DNA of 64,000 nt from Falsochrobactrum tianjinense (GCF_019100495.1 NZ_JAHRVA010000001.1:1-64000), one strand, 5' to 3'; numbered from the stretch's first letter, positions 20,245 through 31,047 are shown. Notes: generated by a model not told the origin, from the letters alone. A program made the numbers and translations.

Positions 20245-21002
20245 ATTCCGTTGCTTTCCCGATAGGCATATCGATAGGCTTCTTGAAACCCGAAAGCTTC
20301 ATAAAGCGCGATCCCGGCGGCATTGTCAGCGCCGATCTGAAGCCATGCGGTTTTCGCGCCCTCGCTTTTGGCCCATTTGAGCGCCGAAGCGATAATGGCG
20401 CGGCCATGCCCCTTGCGGCGTTCAGCGGGCAATGTGCCCACATCGAACAGACCCGCCATCTCTCCATCCTGCACGCAAAGGGCGTTGGAAACCGCACGGC
20501 CATCCCGCTCCAGAACGAACATTCCCTTGTTGGGGCCTATGCGAGCAAGAATCTCGCAAAAGCCGGAGCGCAGTTCGGGGGCGCGCTCATGAATGGCCTG
20601 CGATCCATCGGCAAACCGCTCCATATCATCAAGCGGAACCACATCGCCCGCCCCGGCCAGATCGAGCTTTTGCAGATCGCACGTCATGACGATGGATTCC
20701 TCGAAGCGCTTCCAGCCGACGGCTTCGAGATGAGCGTCGAGTTCCACCGGCGCGAGCGGCGTGAGGCGAAAACAGGGCCGGCGTCCAAAAGACTGGAAAC
20801 GCCCCGCCACCCGCTCGACGCGCGCTTCTATATTGCGCGTATCGCCCGGATCGAGCGGATTGACCGAATTAAGCCGCCGGGACGAATATCCTTCCGTCAG
20901 GCGTACTGCCCATGCGCCATCATATTCAACACATGCGGCTGGCCACGCCCGAAAGCCTGCCGCTTCAAGCCGCCGGACAATGGCAAGGTTTGGACTGGCC
21001 AT
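20241..21002 (-). CDS. GNAT family N-acetyltransferase
   Basis: A 253-residue protein with a C-terminal GNAT domain; the acetyl-CoA loop is seen in LPAERRKGHGRAIIASALKWAKSEG, with the typical LQIGADNAAGIALYEAFGF ending. The N-terminal half is unassigned. I chose ATG 21002, preceded by AGGAG at 9 nt, over a TTG further out. It lies 5 nt after argJ and overlaps mutT by 4 nt. The position beside argJ is conserved in Hyphomicrobiales (recall); the substrate is unknown. Confidence 0.85.
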   Translation of the reverse strand: MASPNLAIVRRLEAAGFRAWPAACVEYDGAWAVRLTEGYSSRRLNSVNPLDPGDTRNIEARVERVAGRFQSFGRRPCFRLTPLAPVELDAHLEAVGWKRFEESIVMTCDLQKLDLAGAGDVVPLDDMERFADGSQAIHERAPELRSGFCEILARIGPNKGMFVLERDGRAVSNALCVQDGEMAGLFDVGTLPAERRKGHGRAIIASALKWAKSEGAKTAWLQIGADNAAGIALYEAFGFQEAYRYAYRESNGI

Positions 21003-21007
21003 GGGGG

Positions 21008-22249
21008 TCAACTCCTGTAGTCACCATTGATCGCCACATATTCCTTGGTCAGATCGCAGGTCCAGACGGTGGCCTTGCCGCTTCCCAGCCCCAGATCGAC
21101 GCGGATAAGAATATCCTCGCCCTTCATATAGGTGGAGGTCGCATCCTCCGAATAGGACGGATCGCGCTCGCCCTGATGAGCCACGCGAATATCGCCGAAC
21201 CAGATCGCCAGCAGGTCGCGGTCCGCCGGTTCCCCCGCCTTGCCGACCGCCATGACGACACGGCCCCAATTGGCGTCTTCTCCCGCGACAGCGGTTTTGA
21301 CCAGCGGGGAATTGGCGACGGAAAGTGCGATTTTCTTTGCCGAAGCTGCCGATTTCGCGCCCGTCACTTCGATCTCGACCATCTTGCGCGCGCCTTCGCC
21401 ATCACGCACGACCTGAAGCGCCAGCGATTTGAGTACGCGGCCCAGAGCCTCGCGGAACGCCGTCAGGCGCTCATCGGCAATATCCGTGATTTCCGGCGCG
21501 CCGCGTCCGGCAGCAAGCCCGGTGGCAAACAGCATCAGCGTATCGGAAGTCGATGTATCGCTATCCACCGTCACCGCGTTGAAAGTCGTCTCAACACCCT
21601 CGCCAAGCAGGCCCTGCAACACGTCCGATTTGATCGGCGCATCGGTGACGACGAAGGACAGCATCGTCGCCATGTCGGGCGCGATCATCCCCGCCCCCTT
21701 GGCAATGCCGTTGATCGTCACCAGCACCTGCCCGAGCAGCACCGTCTCGGTCGCCACTTTCGGATAGGTATCGGTCGTCATGATGGCCTTGGCGGCTTCG
21801 GCCCAAAAATCCTCATGCGCCTCCTGCGCCATGCCCTCCAGAAGATGGGAGAACTTGCCCGCATCGAGCGGCTCGCCGATCACACCTGTCGAGGCGAGAA
21901 AAATATCGCTCGTCTTGCAGCCGACAGCCCTGGCCGCAGCCTCCGCGGTCGCCTGCGTGGCCTCACGCCCCTTCTGCCCGGTAAAGGCATTGGCATTGCC
22001 GGAATTGACGACCACCGCGCGCGCCTTGCCATGGGCCAGATTATGGCGGCAGAAATCCACCGGCGCGGAGGGGCAAAGCGAGCGGGTGAAAACGCCCGCC
22101 ACTTCCGCAGGTCGGTCGAACACCATCAGCATCACATCCGTTCGCCCCTTATATTTGATCCCGGCAGCAGCGGTTGCGATGCGCACGCCGTCGATGGCGG
22201 GCATGGGAGGATAATATTTGGGGGCGAGCGGAGATACAGACGCTGACAT
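21008..22249 (-). CDS. argJ: Bifunctional ornithine acetyltransferase/N-acetylglutamate synthase
   Basis: ArgJ transfers the acetyl group from N-acetylornithine to glutamate in arginine synthesis, and can also use acetyl-CoA. The 413-residue precursor contains the self-cleavage site [15 protein letters not shown]: the Thr after Ala becomes the N-terminus of the beta chain and the nucleophile. ATG 22249 is preceded by AGAGG. It heads the argJ-GNAT-mutT operon. The window also holds argH near 43 kb. Confidence 0.95.
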   Translation of the reverse strand: MSASVSPLAPKYYPPMPAIDGVRIATAAAGIKYKGRTDVMLMVFDRPAEVAGVFTRSLCPSAPVDFCRHNLAHGKARAVVVNSGNANAFTGQKGREATQATAEAAARAVGCKTSDIFLASTGVIGEPLDAGKFSHLLEGMAQEAHEDFWAEAAKAIMTTDTYPKVATETVLLGQVLVTINGIAKGAGMIAPDMATMLSFVVTDAPIKSDVLQGLLGEGVETTFNAVTVDSDTSTSDTLMLFATGLAAGRGAPEITDIADERLTAFREALGRVLKSLALQVVRDGEGARKMVEIEVTGAKSAASAKKIALSVANSPLVKTAVAGEDANWGRVVMAVGKAGEPADRDLLAIWFGDIRVAHQGERDPSYSEDATSTYMKGEDILIRVDLGLGSGKATVWTCDLTKEYVAINGDYRS

Positions 22250-22331
22250 GATTGCCTCTGGCAAGAGATAAGGGATTCATCCGCATTGGAAGGATTTACG
22301 GTTTAAAATCAAGCGGGAAACGCGTGAAGTC

Positions 22332-22364
22332 AAAAAAAAATGCCCCGGAAAGCCGGGGCATTTG
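22332..22364 (-). terminator. Rho-independent terminator of the parvulin gene
   Basis: Read on the minus strand, the stem TGCCCCGG/CCGGGGCA is followed by nine T. It lies 16 nt after the stop of the parvulin gene and separates it from argJ. Confidence 0.9.
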
Positions 22365-22379
22365 ATCGGTTGACTGCTA

Positions 22380-23360
22380 TTATTGCGGCTTTGCGCCCTC
22401 TTCCGGCGCATCGCCTTTTTCGGCGTCGTCCTGCGCCGCAGCGGCATCTTTCATCGCCTTCTCGATCGCTGGATCCTTATATTCGATCTTCATGCCCTCA
22501 CGCAGATTCTTGACCAGCTCGACATAGCGCTCGCGCATGACGACCGAGCGAATCTGCTCCGACACCTGCTCGAAAGCGGGTGGCTGCTTGGTGCGGCGAT
22601 CTTCAAGCTGGATCACATGGAAACCGAACTGCGACTGCACCGGCTCCTTGGTATATTCGCCCGGCTTGAGCGCAAAAGCCGCCTTCTCGAATTCCGGCAC
22701 CATCTGGCCTTCAGCGAAATAACCCAGATCGCCGCCATTGGCGGCTGTGCCGTCGGTGGAGCTTTCCTTGGCCAGGTCTTCGAACTTCGCGCCGCCTTCA
22801 AGCTTCTTGATGATGGCGTCGGCTTCTTCCTTGGTCTTCACGAGAATGTGACGCGCGCGCACCTCGACCTGTGGCGGGATGGCGGCGATTTCCTTGTCGT
22901 AGCGTGCCCGTACATCGGCATCCGCGATCTTGTCGACGACGGCATCCTTGAAATATTCATTGTGCAGCGCACGCTCGCGCAAAAATTCCATGCGGCTCTT
23001 GAATTCCTGGCTCTGGTCCAGCTTTTCCTTTTCCGCTTCGCTCGACATGGCCTTGATGTCGATCAGCGCTGCAAGAGCAGCCAGGCGGCGTTGCTCGGCC
23101 GGAAGGCGCGCAAACTGCGGATCGAGGTCGCCTGCGGCCTGATCCAGGTCGCCGACGGTAATGTCCTTGCCGTTGACAGTCGCAAGCACCTTTGCAGGAT
23201 CTTCGGAAGCGGCAGCGGACTGCGCGGCTTCTGCGGGCTTTGCAGTGTCTTGGGCATTGTCCTGCGCAAGAACGGCATGGCCGCTGAAACCTGCCAGTAC
23301 GACGGAAGTGGCAAGAATGGCAAATGTCTTGCGGTAGGGGGCTTTGAGAATGGCTTTCAT
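22380..23360 (-). CDS. Periplasmic peptidyl-prolyl isomerase, parvulin type
   Basis: A 326-residue exported folding factor. A signal peptide spans about 1-32 (MKAILKAPYRKTF...VLA|QDN). A SurA-like N-terminal helical part follows, then one PpiC parvulin domain (about 165-260: VRARHILVKTKEEADAI...STDGTAANGGDLGYF...FGFHVIQLEDRR), and an acidic tail. It probably helps outer-membrane protein folding. It is divergent from secA, the export motor, over a 314-nt gap. Confidence 0.9.
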   Translation of the reverse strand: MKAILKAPYRKTFAILATSVVLAGFSGHAVLAQDNAQDTAKPAEAAQSAAASEDPAKVLATVNGKDITVGDLDQAAGDLDPQFARLPAEQRRLAALAALIDIKAMSSEAEKEKLDQSQEFKSRMEFLRERALHNEYFKDAVVDKIADADVRARYDKEIAAIPPQVEVRARHILVKTKEEADAIIKKLEGGAKFEDLAKESSTDGTAANGGDLGYFAEGQMVPEFEKAAFALKPGEYTKEPVQSQFGFHVIQLEDRRTKQPPAFEQVSEQIRSVVMRERYVELVKNLREGMKIEYKDPAIEKAMKDAAAAQDDAEKGDAPEEGAKPQ

Positions 23361-23674
23361 ATGGGATTCTCTCCTTCGGAGCGCTTACCGGCCCGATGAA
23401 TACGGCAGAATTTGGCCGGAACCCCCCATACTTTATGCAAGGAACAGAAATTCCGACCAATCGGGCAACGTTGACATCGCCCGATCCCCCTCTTATCTGT
23501 CCTTCGACTTTGCGTCCAGTAAGGCGCGGGGAGAATTGCGCTGGAAAGCGCCTTGAACGGCTGCTTTTCGAGCGTGCTTTTCTTGCATTTGTTTTAATAC
23601 GCGTGAATAAAGCATTTCGATATTGCCGGATTGCCGGAAGCGCTTCCGGCTGAACGAACAGGAAAGGACCAGGA
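23361..23674. other. Divergent intergenic region between parvulin gene and secA
   Basis: No gene is supported. Toward secA a promoter candidate has CTTGCA at 23582-23587 and GAATAA at 23605-23610, 17 nt apart. The secA start has AGGAAAGGACCAGGA just upstream. Nothing else stands out. Confidence 0.45.
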
Positions 23675-26395
23675 ATGGTCAGCTTTGGCGGCCTCGCCCG
23701 CAAGATATTCGGTTCATCCAACGACCGCCGCATCAAGACATTGCGGCAGCGTGCGCAAGAGATTACCGCGCTGGAAAAGAATTACGAATCCCTCACCGAC
23801 GAACAACTTCAGGCCAAGACCGCCGAATTCCGGGCAGCGCTGGCCGAAGGCAAATCGCTTGAGTCGCTGCTTCCCGACGCTTTCGCCACCGCGCGCGAAG
23901 CCGCAAAGCGCGTGCTCGACATGCGTCCTTTCGATGTGCAGTTGATCGGCGGCATTGTGCTGCACGAGCGTGGCATTGCCGAAATGCGTACTGGTGAAGG
24001 CAAGACGCTCATGGCGACCCTGCCGGTCTACCTCAATGCGCTTGAGGGCAAGGGGGTTCATGTCGTCACCGTCAACGACTACCTCGCCTCCCGCGACGCC
24101 GAAACCATGGGCCAACTCTACAATTTCCTTGGCCTTACCGTCGGCGTCATCAAGCATGGCCTCGATGATGACGAACGGCAGGCCGCCTATGCCTGCGACA
24201 TCACCTATGGCACCAATAACGAGCTCGGCTTCGATTATCTGCGCGATAATATGAAGTATGAGCGCGGCCAGATGGTTCAGCGCGGCCACAACTACGCCAT
24301 CGTTGACGAAGTGGATTCCATCCTTATCGACGAAGCGCGCACGCCACTCATCATTTCCGGCCCGCTGGAAGACCGTTCCGAATTCTACACTCTCATCGAC
24401 ACTTTCATCCCGCCGCTGGAGCCGGAAGATTATGAAGTCGATGAGAAGCAGAAGACAGCGATCTTCACCGAAATCGGCACCGAAAAAGTGGAACGGCTTC
24501 TCGAAGAAGCAGGCCACCTCAAGGGTGAAAGCCTTTATGACATCGAGAATGTCGCAATCGTTCATCACCTCAACAATGCCCTTCGCGCCCACAAGCTGTT
24601 CCAGCGCGACAAGGACTATATCGTCCGTAACGACGAGATCGTCATCATCGACGAATTTACTGGCCGCATGATGCCGGGCCGCCGTTTTTCGGAAGGCCTG
24701 CATCAGGCACTGGAAGCCAAGGAAAATGTGACGATCCAGCCCGAAAACCAGACGCTGGCCTCAATCACCTTCCAGAACTATTTCCGCATGTATACCAAGC
24801 TCTCCGGCATGACCGGCACCGCTGCGACGGAAGCAGAAGAATTCGGCAATATTTACGGCCTTGAAGTGCTGGAAATCCCGACCAATCTTCCCATTCAGCG
24901 CATGGACGAGGATGATGAGGTTTACCGCACCGTCGAGGAAAAATACCGCGCCATCGTGCGCGACATCCGCGCCTCGCACGAAAAGGGGCAGCCGATCCTC
25001 GTCGGCACCACATCGATCGAGAAGTCGGAACTTCTGGCCGAGCGGCTGCGCCAGGAAGGCATCAAGGGCTTCCAGGTTCTCAATGCCCGCTACCATGAGC
25101 AGGAAGCCTTTATCATCGCGCAGGCGGGTGTGCCCGGCGCAGTGACCATCGCCACCAATATGGCCGGTCGCGGCACCGATATCCAGCTTGGCGGCAATCT
25201 GGAAATGCGCGTGCGCCAGGAACTCTCCGAGATTCCTGAAGGTCCCGAGCGCGAAGAAAAGATCGCAGCCATCAAGGCCGACATCGCCTCTCTCAAGGAG
25301 AAAGCACTTGCGGCTGGCGGTCTCTATGTTCTTGCGACCGAACGCCACGAAAGCCGCCGCATCGACAACCAGCTGCGTGGCCGTTCCGGCCGTCAGGGCG
25401 ATCCGGGCCGCTCGAAATTCTTCCTGTCGCTTCAGGATGACTTGATGCGCATATTCGGCTCTGACCGCATGGACGGCATGCTCCAGAAGCTGGGCCTCAA
25501 GGAAGACGAAGCCATTGTCCATCCCTGGATCAACAAGGCGCTGGAAAAGGCGCAAACCAAGGTCGAGGCGCGCAACTTCGAAATCCGCAAGAATCTGCTT
25601 AAATACGACGATGTGATGAACGATCAGCGCAAGGTGATCTTCGAGCAGCGTCTGGAAATGATGGACGAGGAAGACCTGACCGATATCGTGACGGAAATGC
25701 GTCACGAAGTGATCGAGGACATGGTCGCGCTGCGTATCCCCAAGGACGCCTATGCGGAAAAATGGGATATTGCGGGTCTCAAGGAAGATGTGACTTCCAA
25801 GCTCAATCTTGATCTCCCGGTCGAGGAATGGGCAAAGGAAGAAGGCATTGCCGAAGAGGAATTCGAGGCACGCATCAAGGATGCCGCCGATAAGGCTGCA
25901 ACCGACAAGGCCGAGCGTTTCGGCGCGCAGATCATGACCTATATCGAAAAATCGGTCATCATGCAGTCGCTCGATAATCTGTGGCGCGAGCATCTGGTCA
26001 ATCTCGACCATCTGCGTTCGGTGGTCGGTTTCCGCGGCTATGCGCAGCGCGATCCGCTCAACGAATACAAGACGGAAGGCTTCGAGCTGTTTCAGGCCAT
26101 GCTCGCCAATCTGCGTGAAGTCGTCATCTCGCAATTGATGCGCGTAGAGATCGTCCGAGAGGCTCCGCCGGAACCGGAACTCCCGCCGATGACCGGACGT
26201 CATATCGACGGCACCACCGGCGAGGACGATTTCGATGAGGCCGCCTGGACACAGCACCAGCAGGATGAACATGTCATTCCTGCTGCCGAACGTGATCCCG
26301 CCGATCCCAAGACCTGGGGCAAGGTCAGCCGTAACGAGCTTTGCCCCTGCGGGTCGGGCAAGAAATACAAGCATTGCCACGGCGCATTCGAATAA
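23675..26395 (+). CDS. secA: Preprotein translocase ATPase SecA
   Basis: SecA drives proteins through the SecYEG channel using ATP. The 906-residue chain contains the DEAD-motor Walker [12 protein letters not shown] (about 105), the substrate-crosslinking domain, the second motor domain with [15 protein letters not shown], and the C-terminal zinc-binding tail [17 protein letters not shown], which binds SecB and phospholipid. All are intact and the length is usual. A strong terminator follows 26 nt after the stop. Confidence 0.98.
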   Translation: MVSFGGLARKIFGSSNDRRIKTLRQRAQEITALEKNYESLTDEQLQAKTAEFRAALAEGKSLESLLPDAFATAREAAKRVLDMRPFDVQLIGGIVLHERGIAEMRTGEGKTLMATLPVYLNALEGKGVHVVTVNDYLASRDAETMGQLYNFLGLTVGVIKHGLDDDERQAAYACDITYGTNNELGFDYLRDNMKYERGQMVQRGHNYAIVDEVDSILIDEARTPLIISGPLEDRSEFYTLIDTFIPPLEPEDYEVDEKQKTAIFTEIGTEKVERLLEEAGHLKGESLYDIENVAIVHHLNNALRAHKLFQRDKDYIVRNDEIVIIDEFTGRMMPGRRFSEGLHQALEAKENVTIQPENQTLASITFQNYFRMYTKLSGMTGTAATEAEEFGNIYGLEVLEIPTNLPIQRMDEDDEVYRTVEEKYRAIVRDIRASHEKGQPILVGTTSIEKSELLAERLRQEGIKGFQVLNARYHEQEAFIIAQAGVPGAVTIATNMAGRGTDIQLGGNLEMRVRQELSEIPEGPEREEKIAAIKADIASLKEKALAAGGLYVLATERHESRRIDNQLRGRSGRQGDPGRSKFFLSLQDDLMRIFGSDRMDGMLQKLGLKEDEAIVHPWINKALEKAQTKVEARNFEIRKNLLKYDDVMNDQRKVIFEQRLEMMDEEDLTDIVTEMRHEVIEDMVALRIPKDAYAEKWDIAGLKEDVTSKLNLDLPVEEWAKEEGIAEEEFEARIKDAADKAATDKAERFGAQIMTYIEKSVIMQSLDNLWREHLVNLDHLRSVVGFRGYAQRDPLNEYKTEGFELFQAMLANLREVVISQLMRVEIVREAPPEPELPPMTGRHIDGTTGEDDFDEAAWTQHQQDEHVIPAAERDPADPKTWGKVSRNELCPCGSGKKYKHCHGAFE

Positions 26396-26421
26396 GCGCA
26401 TCGTAAAAACGGAAACAAGAC

Positions 26422-26452
26422 AAACCCCGGCGTGCAATCGCCGGGGTTTTTT
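26422..26452 (+). terminator. Rho-independent terminator of secA
   Basis: The stem CCCCGGCG/CGCCGGGG with a TGCAAT loop is followed by six T. It starts 27 nt after the secA stop. Confidence 0.92.
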
Positions 26453-26697
26453 GCCCGCCATTGAGCGCCTGAGCGGCTGGAACGCTCTGTTGCCAAGTTT
26501 AGAAAATACTTACCATTCCCAAAGCTTTGTCGTGCTTGCGTGCAATAGGCCGCTTCGTTTTTACCTTTATAAAGAACTGCCCTCTAATGTTCATTCATCG
26601 CAGGAGACAAATCTTCGGTGCGATTGAAGAAACATGGTCCATAGAAGACCGGCAGTGCGAAGCTTGAAGAGGCAGCACGCAAACAGGGTTGGCAGAC
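26453..26697. other. Region between secA terminator and flippase gene
   Basis: I see no gene. The stretch 26490-26590 is AT-rich and may hold the promoter for the flippase operon, but no clear -35/-10 pair stands out. Frames reading into the flippase from here have no ATG start. Confidence 0.4.
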
Positions 26698-28119
26698 GTG
26701 CGTTTTTCGGCAGCCAAAGCAGCGGGCCGGTTTTTGCCCGGCAGGATAGCGATCAGACTTCGCCCGGTGACGGAGCGGCTTGATGGCATCCTCTCGGGTA
26801 GCGGCCCGCACGCCGGTGCCCAGCGTTCTTCGCTGGTGGCTTTTTGCGTGCGCGCGGCCAGCGCCGCCATTGCACTGCTTTCTCAGGTCATACTCGCCCG
26901 CTGGATGGGCGAATTCGAATATGGCATTTTCGTTCTCGTCTGGCTCGCAATGATTATCATCGGCGATCTTGCCTGTTTCGGCATGCACACCACGATCATC
27001 CGCTATGTTCCGCAATATATTCAGCGCAATCTTCACGCTCAGCTGCGCGGCATTCTTTTCACCGGACGCCTCTTCGCTCTCCTGTCGGCCAGCGCCATCG
27101 CTCTTGTCGGCTGCCTGCTGCTGCTTGTGTTCGAGGATCGCGTCGCCACCTATTATCTCGTACCCTTCATTCTGGGCTTCATCTGCCTGCCGATGATCGC
27201 GCTCGGCGATATGCTCGACGGCATCGCCCGCTCACGCAGCCGCATCATGATGGCGCTGACCCCGAGCTATATCATACGCCCCCTCCTCGTCCTGCTTTTT
27301 ATGGTCACGGCCCATGCCGCCGGATGGCCGTCAACTGCCGTGACGGCGCTTGCTGTTTCCATCGCCGCGACATGGCTGACCACTCTGGGGCAACTATTAG
27401 CGACAGGCCGTACGATGACAGCCGATATTCCTGCCGGACCGCAGGAAGTGCGTCTGGGCGAATGGATGAAGGTCGCCCTGCCGATTTTCTTCGTCGAAGG
27501 CTTCTTCTTTCTGCTTATCAATGTCGATGTGCTGATGGTGGGCCGGGCGATGGACCCGCAGCATGTGGCGATCTATTTCGCCGCAACCAAAATCATGGCA
27601 TTGGCGCATTTTGTCTATTTCGCCGTCAAGGCGGGCGTGGCACAGCGCTATTCGCAACTGCTCCACAACGGCAACCGCGCCGAATTTGCAGACTTCGCTC
27701 AGGCTTCCACACGCTGGACCTTCTGGCCGACACTTTTTCTCGGCCTTATCATTCTCGCTCTGGGCTACCCGCTTCTCATGCTGTTCGGCCAGGCATTTAC
27801 CGAAGGCTATCCGCTGCTTTTCATCCTCATTATCGGCGTAATCGCTCGCGCCAGCATCGGTCCTGCCGAAAGCCTTCTTAATATGTCGGGCAAGCAGAAT
27901 ATCTGTGCCCTGCTCTATGCGGTGACGCTCGGCATCAATATCGCGCTCAATCTGCTGCTCATCCCGCGCTTCGGCCTGATGGGCGCGGCTTTTGCGACCG
28001 CTTTTTCGATGCTGGTCGAGGCGGCGCTTCTTTCGACAGCGGTATACCGCACCATGAGTATAACCATGTTCATTCTTGTTCCACAAAACCGTAGCAAAAC
28101 CTCGGAGGAGATCTTGTAA
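26698..28119 (+). CDS. Polysaccharide/lipid flippase (MVF/Wzx-like) membrane protein
   Basis: A 473-residue membrane protein with 12 or more hydrophobic segments and the RWMGEFEYGIF/VLVWLAMII pattern of the oligosaccharide-flippase (RfbX/PST) family. Such proteins move lipid-linked sugars across the inner membrane. No ATG fits; I chose GTG 26698, which has AGGG at 9 nt, over TTG 26689. It is coupled to the following GNAT protein: the stop and the next ATG share one base. No glycosyltransferases are nearby, so its glycan or lipid substrate is unknown. Confidence 0.82.
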   Translation: MRFSAAKAAGRFLPGRIAIRLRPVTERLDGILSGSGPHAGAQRSSLVAFCVRAASAAIALLSQVILARWMGEFEYGIFVLVWLAMIIIGDLACFGMHTTIIRYVPQYIQRNLHAQLRGILFTGRLFALLSASAIALVGCLLLLVFEDRVATYYLVPFILGFICLPMIALGDMLDGIARSRSRIMMALTPSYIIRPLLVLLFMVTAHAAGWPSTAVTALAVSIAATWLTTLGQLLATGRTMTADIPAGPQEVRLGEWMKVALPIFFVEGFFFLLINVDVLMVGRAMDPQHVAIYFAATKIMALAHFVYFAVKAGVAQRYSQLLHNGNRAEFADFAQASTRWTFWPTLFLGLIILALGYPLLMLFGQAFTEGYPLLFILIIGVIARASIGPAESLLNMSGKQNICALLYAVTLGINIALNLLLIPRFGLMGAAFATAFSMLVEAALLSTAVYRTMSITMFILVPQNRSKTSEEIL

Positions 28120-29408
28120 TGGCCGCGAAACCCTTGCTTGAGGAATCTGCGGGTGGAAATGCTGCCCGGATCGTGTCGGAGCTTTCCGACAACCTGACCA
28201 GCGTGGACGCTGTAAAACGGCTGGAAGAAAGCTTGCACAGCCGCGATATTCCGCGCAAGCTTGCCATTTATGGCCCATCCGCAGGCTTCGAATTGCGTGA
28301 TGAGCTAGATCATCTGAGCAACCGCACGATAGAGCCAAATATTTTCTTCAATGCCCGCTTCCTGGCTCCCGCCATGCCGCGCCTTGAAGATCGCGAAGTG
28401 CGCGTCATGGTCATGCGCGACGAGAACGAAACGCGCAGTCGCCTGCGCTTCGTCATGCCCTATACGGTCGAGCGGCCCGGCCTGCCGCTATCCACGCCGG
28501 TGATCCGCGCCTGGGCCACGCCCTTCGGTCCTCAGGGCACACCTCTCATCGATCATGACGACCCGGTTGGTGTCCTCGAAGACCTCTTCGACATTCTCTC
28601 CCGCGACCATATCAAGATGCCGGAAATTCTGGTGCTGCCCGAAATGCGCACCAACGGCGCCGCGGCAAAACTGATCCGCTCGGTCGCTGTCGGACGGCAA
28701 TTGCCGATTGTCTCCATCGAAAAGAAAGAGCGCCCATTTCTTGAAAGTAATCTTGATGGCGAAACATATATCAAGCAGGCCATCGGCTCGCATCACCGCC
28801 GCGAATATAGCCGCCTCTGGCGACGCCTGTCCGAACAGGGCAAACTGGCGCATCACGTCGCCCGAAGCCCGGACGATGTGCGCTATGCTTTCGAGCATTT
28901 CCTGGCACTGGAGGCGAGCGGCTGGAAGGGACGGCGCGGCACGGCAATGGCCGTCGACCGTTTTCGCGCAGCCTTCGCGCGCGAGGCGGTCAACAATCTC
29001 GCCGAACGCGATTGCGTGCGCATTCATACGCTTCAGCTTGACGGGCGGGTGGTCGCCATCCTGATCGTCTTCACGGTCTCAGGCGAGGCATGGACATGGA
29101 AAACGGCCTATGACGAAACGCTTCGCGCATTTTCCCCCGGCATGCTTTTGATGATCGAGGTGGTCAAGAATCACCTTGAAGACTCAAATATCGCCCGCAC
29201 AGATTCCTGCGCAGTACCCGATCATCCGATCATGTCGCGACTGTTTAGGGAACGCGAGACGATTGAAACGTTGGTGATCGGCCTTAATCCGGGTGCGGAC
29301 AGGCATGTGCGCCAGGCCGCTTCACAGATTCATCTCTATCAGCGCACCCGCAATCTCACGCGCATCATCCGCAATCGCATCCGGAATTTCACCGAACGAA
29401 AAGGATAA
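28119..29408 (+). CDS. GNAT/FemAB-like acyltransferase, coupled to flippase
   Basis: A 429-residue protein whose C-terminal half (about 220-390) resembles the BioF2-like GNAT domain: HHRREYSRLWRRLSEQG, then FLALEASGWKGRRGTAM, and TWKTAYDETLRAFSPGMLLMIEV. This fold is related to FemAB peptidyl- and acyltransferases that modify cell-envelope polymers. No signal peptide or membrane segment is visible, so it should be cytoplasmic. A GGAGGAG ribosome binding site lies 8 nt before the ATG, which overlaps the flippase stop by one base. I infer that it modifies the molecule the flippase exports. It ends about 100 nt before tRNA-Leu. Confidence 0.72.
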   Translation: MAAKPLLEESAGGNAARIVSELSDNLTSVDAVKRLEESLHSRDIPRKLAIYGPSAGFELRDELDHLSNRTIEPNIFFNARFLAPAMPRLEDREVRVMVMRDENETRSRLRFVMPYTVERPGLPLSTPVIRAWATPFGPQGTPLIDHDDPVGVLEDLFDILSRDHIKMPEILVLPEMRTNGAAAKLIRSVAVGRQLPIVSIEKKERPFLESNLDGETYIKQAIGSHHRREYSRLWRRLSEQGKLAHHVARSPDDVRYAFEHFLALEASGWKGRRGTAMAVDRFRAAFAREAVNNLAERDCVRIHTLQLDGRVVAILIVFTVSGEAWTWKTAYDETLRAFSPGMLLMIEVVKNHLEDSNIARTDSCAVPDHPIMSRLFRERETIETLVIGLNPGADRHVRQAASQIHLYQRTRNLTRIIRNRIRNFTERKG

Positions 29409-29431
29409 GCAATCAAGCCGCGCGAGAGCAA

Positions 29432-29460
29432 TTGACCTGATTTCGTTTAGCCGTTATATC
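29432..29460 (+). promoter_or_regulatory. Promoter of tRNA-Leu
   Basis: TTGACC (29432-29437) and TATATC (29455-29460) are exactly 17 nt apart and lie 52 nt before the tRNA. This is the expected strong sigma-70 arrangement for a stable RNA gene. Confidence 0.65.
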
Positions 29461-29511
29461 CCTCACCACTGTCCGTTTCAGGACCATATCGAACCGCTTC
29501 GGCGGGAATGT

Positions 29512-29596
29512 GCGGGTGTGGTGGAACTGGTAGACGCGCCGGACTCAAAATCCGGTTCCGAAAGGAGTGTCGGTTCGATTCCGACCACCCGCACCA
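29512..29596 (+). tRNA. tRNA-Leu, anticodon CAA
   Basis: An 85-nt tRNA with acceptor stem GCGGGTG/CACCCGC and encoded ACCA end. The anticodon arm CCGGA-CTCAAAA-TCCGG carries the CAA anticodon (codon UUG). A long variable arm follows, as expected for class II tRNA-Leu, then the T arm with GGTTCGATTCC. All stems pair. Confidence 0.95.
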
Positions 29597-29623
29597 TTTT
29601 TCCTCCCGCCAGTTTTCCAGATC

Positions 29624-30907
29624 TCAGGCCGCCTCCAGCGCCTGTGCGAGATCGGCGATCAGATCGTCAGGATGTTCAATACCGATGGAAAGCCGAATTG
29701 TTGATTCGAGCACGCCGATGCGCTCGCGCACCTCAACTGGAACGCCCGAATGCGTCATCGCCGCTGGATGGCTTGCCAGTGATTCCGTGCCGCCCAGGCT
29801 GACTGCAAGCTTCAATATCTGCAAAGCGTTGAGAAAACGGAACGCCGCAGCCTGCCCGCCCTTGATATCGAATGAATAGGTCGAGCCTGCACCGGTGCAT
29901 TGACGCTGGAACAATGCTCCACTCGCCGATCCCTCATCCTCGAATGGCAGATAGTGCAGCTTTTCGACCTTGGGATGATCGCGCAGAAAATCGGCGGTCG
30001 CGCGCGCATTGGCGTTGGCGCGCTCCATCCGCAGGCCCAGTGTTTCAAGCGAACGCCCCAGCATCCAGCATGAATGCGGATCGAGCTGGGTTCCGATGGC
30101 TCCGCGCAACGCCTTGACCTGGCGCACCAGCGCCTTCTCGCCCAGAACAGCCCCTGCGATCAGGTCCGAATGCCCGCCAACATATTTAGTCAGCGAATAA
30201 AGCGACAGATCCGCCCCATGCACCAGCGGTTTCTGGAAAACCGGACCCAGCAATGTATTGTCGCAAGCGATGACCGGGCGATGCCCCTGTCTCTCCTCAA
30301 TCTTTTCGGCAATGCGCCGGATGGCGGCAATATCGACAAGGCTGTTGGTCGGATTGGCTGGTGTTTCGATCAGGATGACCGAAACACGCCCCTTTGACAG
30401 TGCTTCTTCGGCGGCTTTTTCCATCGCCGCCTCATTCACTCCATCGGCAAAGGCAACGGCTTTGACCTCGAAATTGTGAAAGGTCTTTGCCAGCAGCGTT
30501 TCGCTGCCACCATAAAGCGGCTGCGAATGCAGGATCACATCGCCAGGACGCGCAAAGGCGAACAGGGTGGTGGCAATCGCCGACATGCCCGAGGAGAAGA
30601 GCGCGCAGCTTTCCGCCCCTTCATAGACCGCCAGCCGGTCTTCCACGATCTCGCTGTTGGGATGATTGAAGCGCGAATAGACCAGCCCCGCTCCCACGCC
30701 CTCCGGCGGTTCCTTGCGCCCGGATACAAAATCGAAAAAATCACGCCCGTCTTCGGCGGTCTTGAAAACGAAGGTCGAGGTCAGAAACACCGGCGGTTTG
30801 ACCGCCCCTTCCGAAAGCTCGGGATCATAGCCATAATTGAGCATCTGCGTTTCGGGGTGCAGCAGATGATTACCGATACTGGTCTTGGACGGGCGCGGCG
30901 CAGTCAT
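29624..30907 (-). CDS. Cystathionine gamma-synthase/methionine gamma-lyase family PLP enzyme
   Basis: A 427-residue Cys/Met-metabolism PLP enzyme. The PLP lysine is Lys241 in [11 protein letters not shown], and the PLP-phosphate contacts YSRFNHPN and SSGMSAI are present. The family includes cystathionine gamma-synthase, cystathionine beta/gamma-lyase and methionine gamma-lyase. An insert near residues 60-76 ([16 protein letters not shown]) is typical of the 'cystathionine gamma-synthase family' group seen in proteobacteria, whose exact reaction is not settled. cysK lies nearby on the other strand, consistent with sulfur amino-acid metabolism. Confidence 0.88.
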   Translation of the reverse strand: MTAPRPSKTSIGNHLLHPETQMLNYGYDPELSEGAVKPPVFLTSTFVFKTAEDGRDFFDFVSGRKEPPEGVGAGLVYSRFNHPNSEIVEDRLAVYEGAESCALFSSGMSAIATTLFAFARPGDVILHSQPLYGGSETLLAKTFHNFEVKAVAFADGVNEAAMEKAAEEALSKGRVSVILIETPANPTNSLVDIAAIRRIAEKIEERQGHRPVIACDNTLLGPVFQKPLVHGADLSLYSLTKYVGGHSDLIAGAVLGEKALVRQVKALRGAIGTQLDPHSCWMLGRSLETLGLRMERANANARATADFLRDHPKVEKLHYLPFEDEGSASGALFQRQCTGAGSTYSFDIKGGQAAAFRFLNALQILKLAVSLGGTESLASHPAAMTHSGVPVEVRERIGVLESTIRLSIGIEHPDDLIADLAQALEAA

Positions 30908-31047
30908 GACGATCTCCTGAAAAACTCCTGCCGACGAAGCGGCCAGTCGGAGTCTATCAGATATATGCCAGAATCTTCTTGCGTTATTGATGGTTGGCAG
31001 GAAATGAGAAGCGCGTCAAAACCTTCTTCCGGCTAACATCGATACGC

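Noticed and set aside
20912-22246. A 444-codon plus-strand open frame opposite argJ.
   Set aside because: Same reason: ArgJ with its cleavage site is the clear gene; the other frame is rich in His/Arg as typical for shadows.
24761-26461. A 566-codon minus-strand open frame opposite secA.
   Set aside because: Frames antisense to GC-rich genes stay open by codon bias. secA is intact with all motifs; the antisense product matches no family.
30908-31047. Possible SAM-II riboswitch before the Cys/Met-metabolism PLP enzyme.
   Set aside because: Only a short CCGAC/GTCGG hairpin is visible; the conserved SAM-II pseudoknot sequence is missing.
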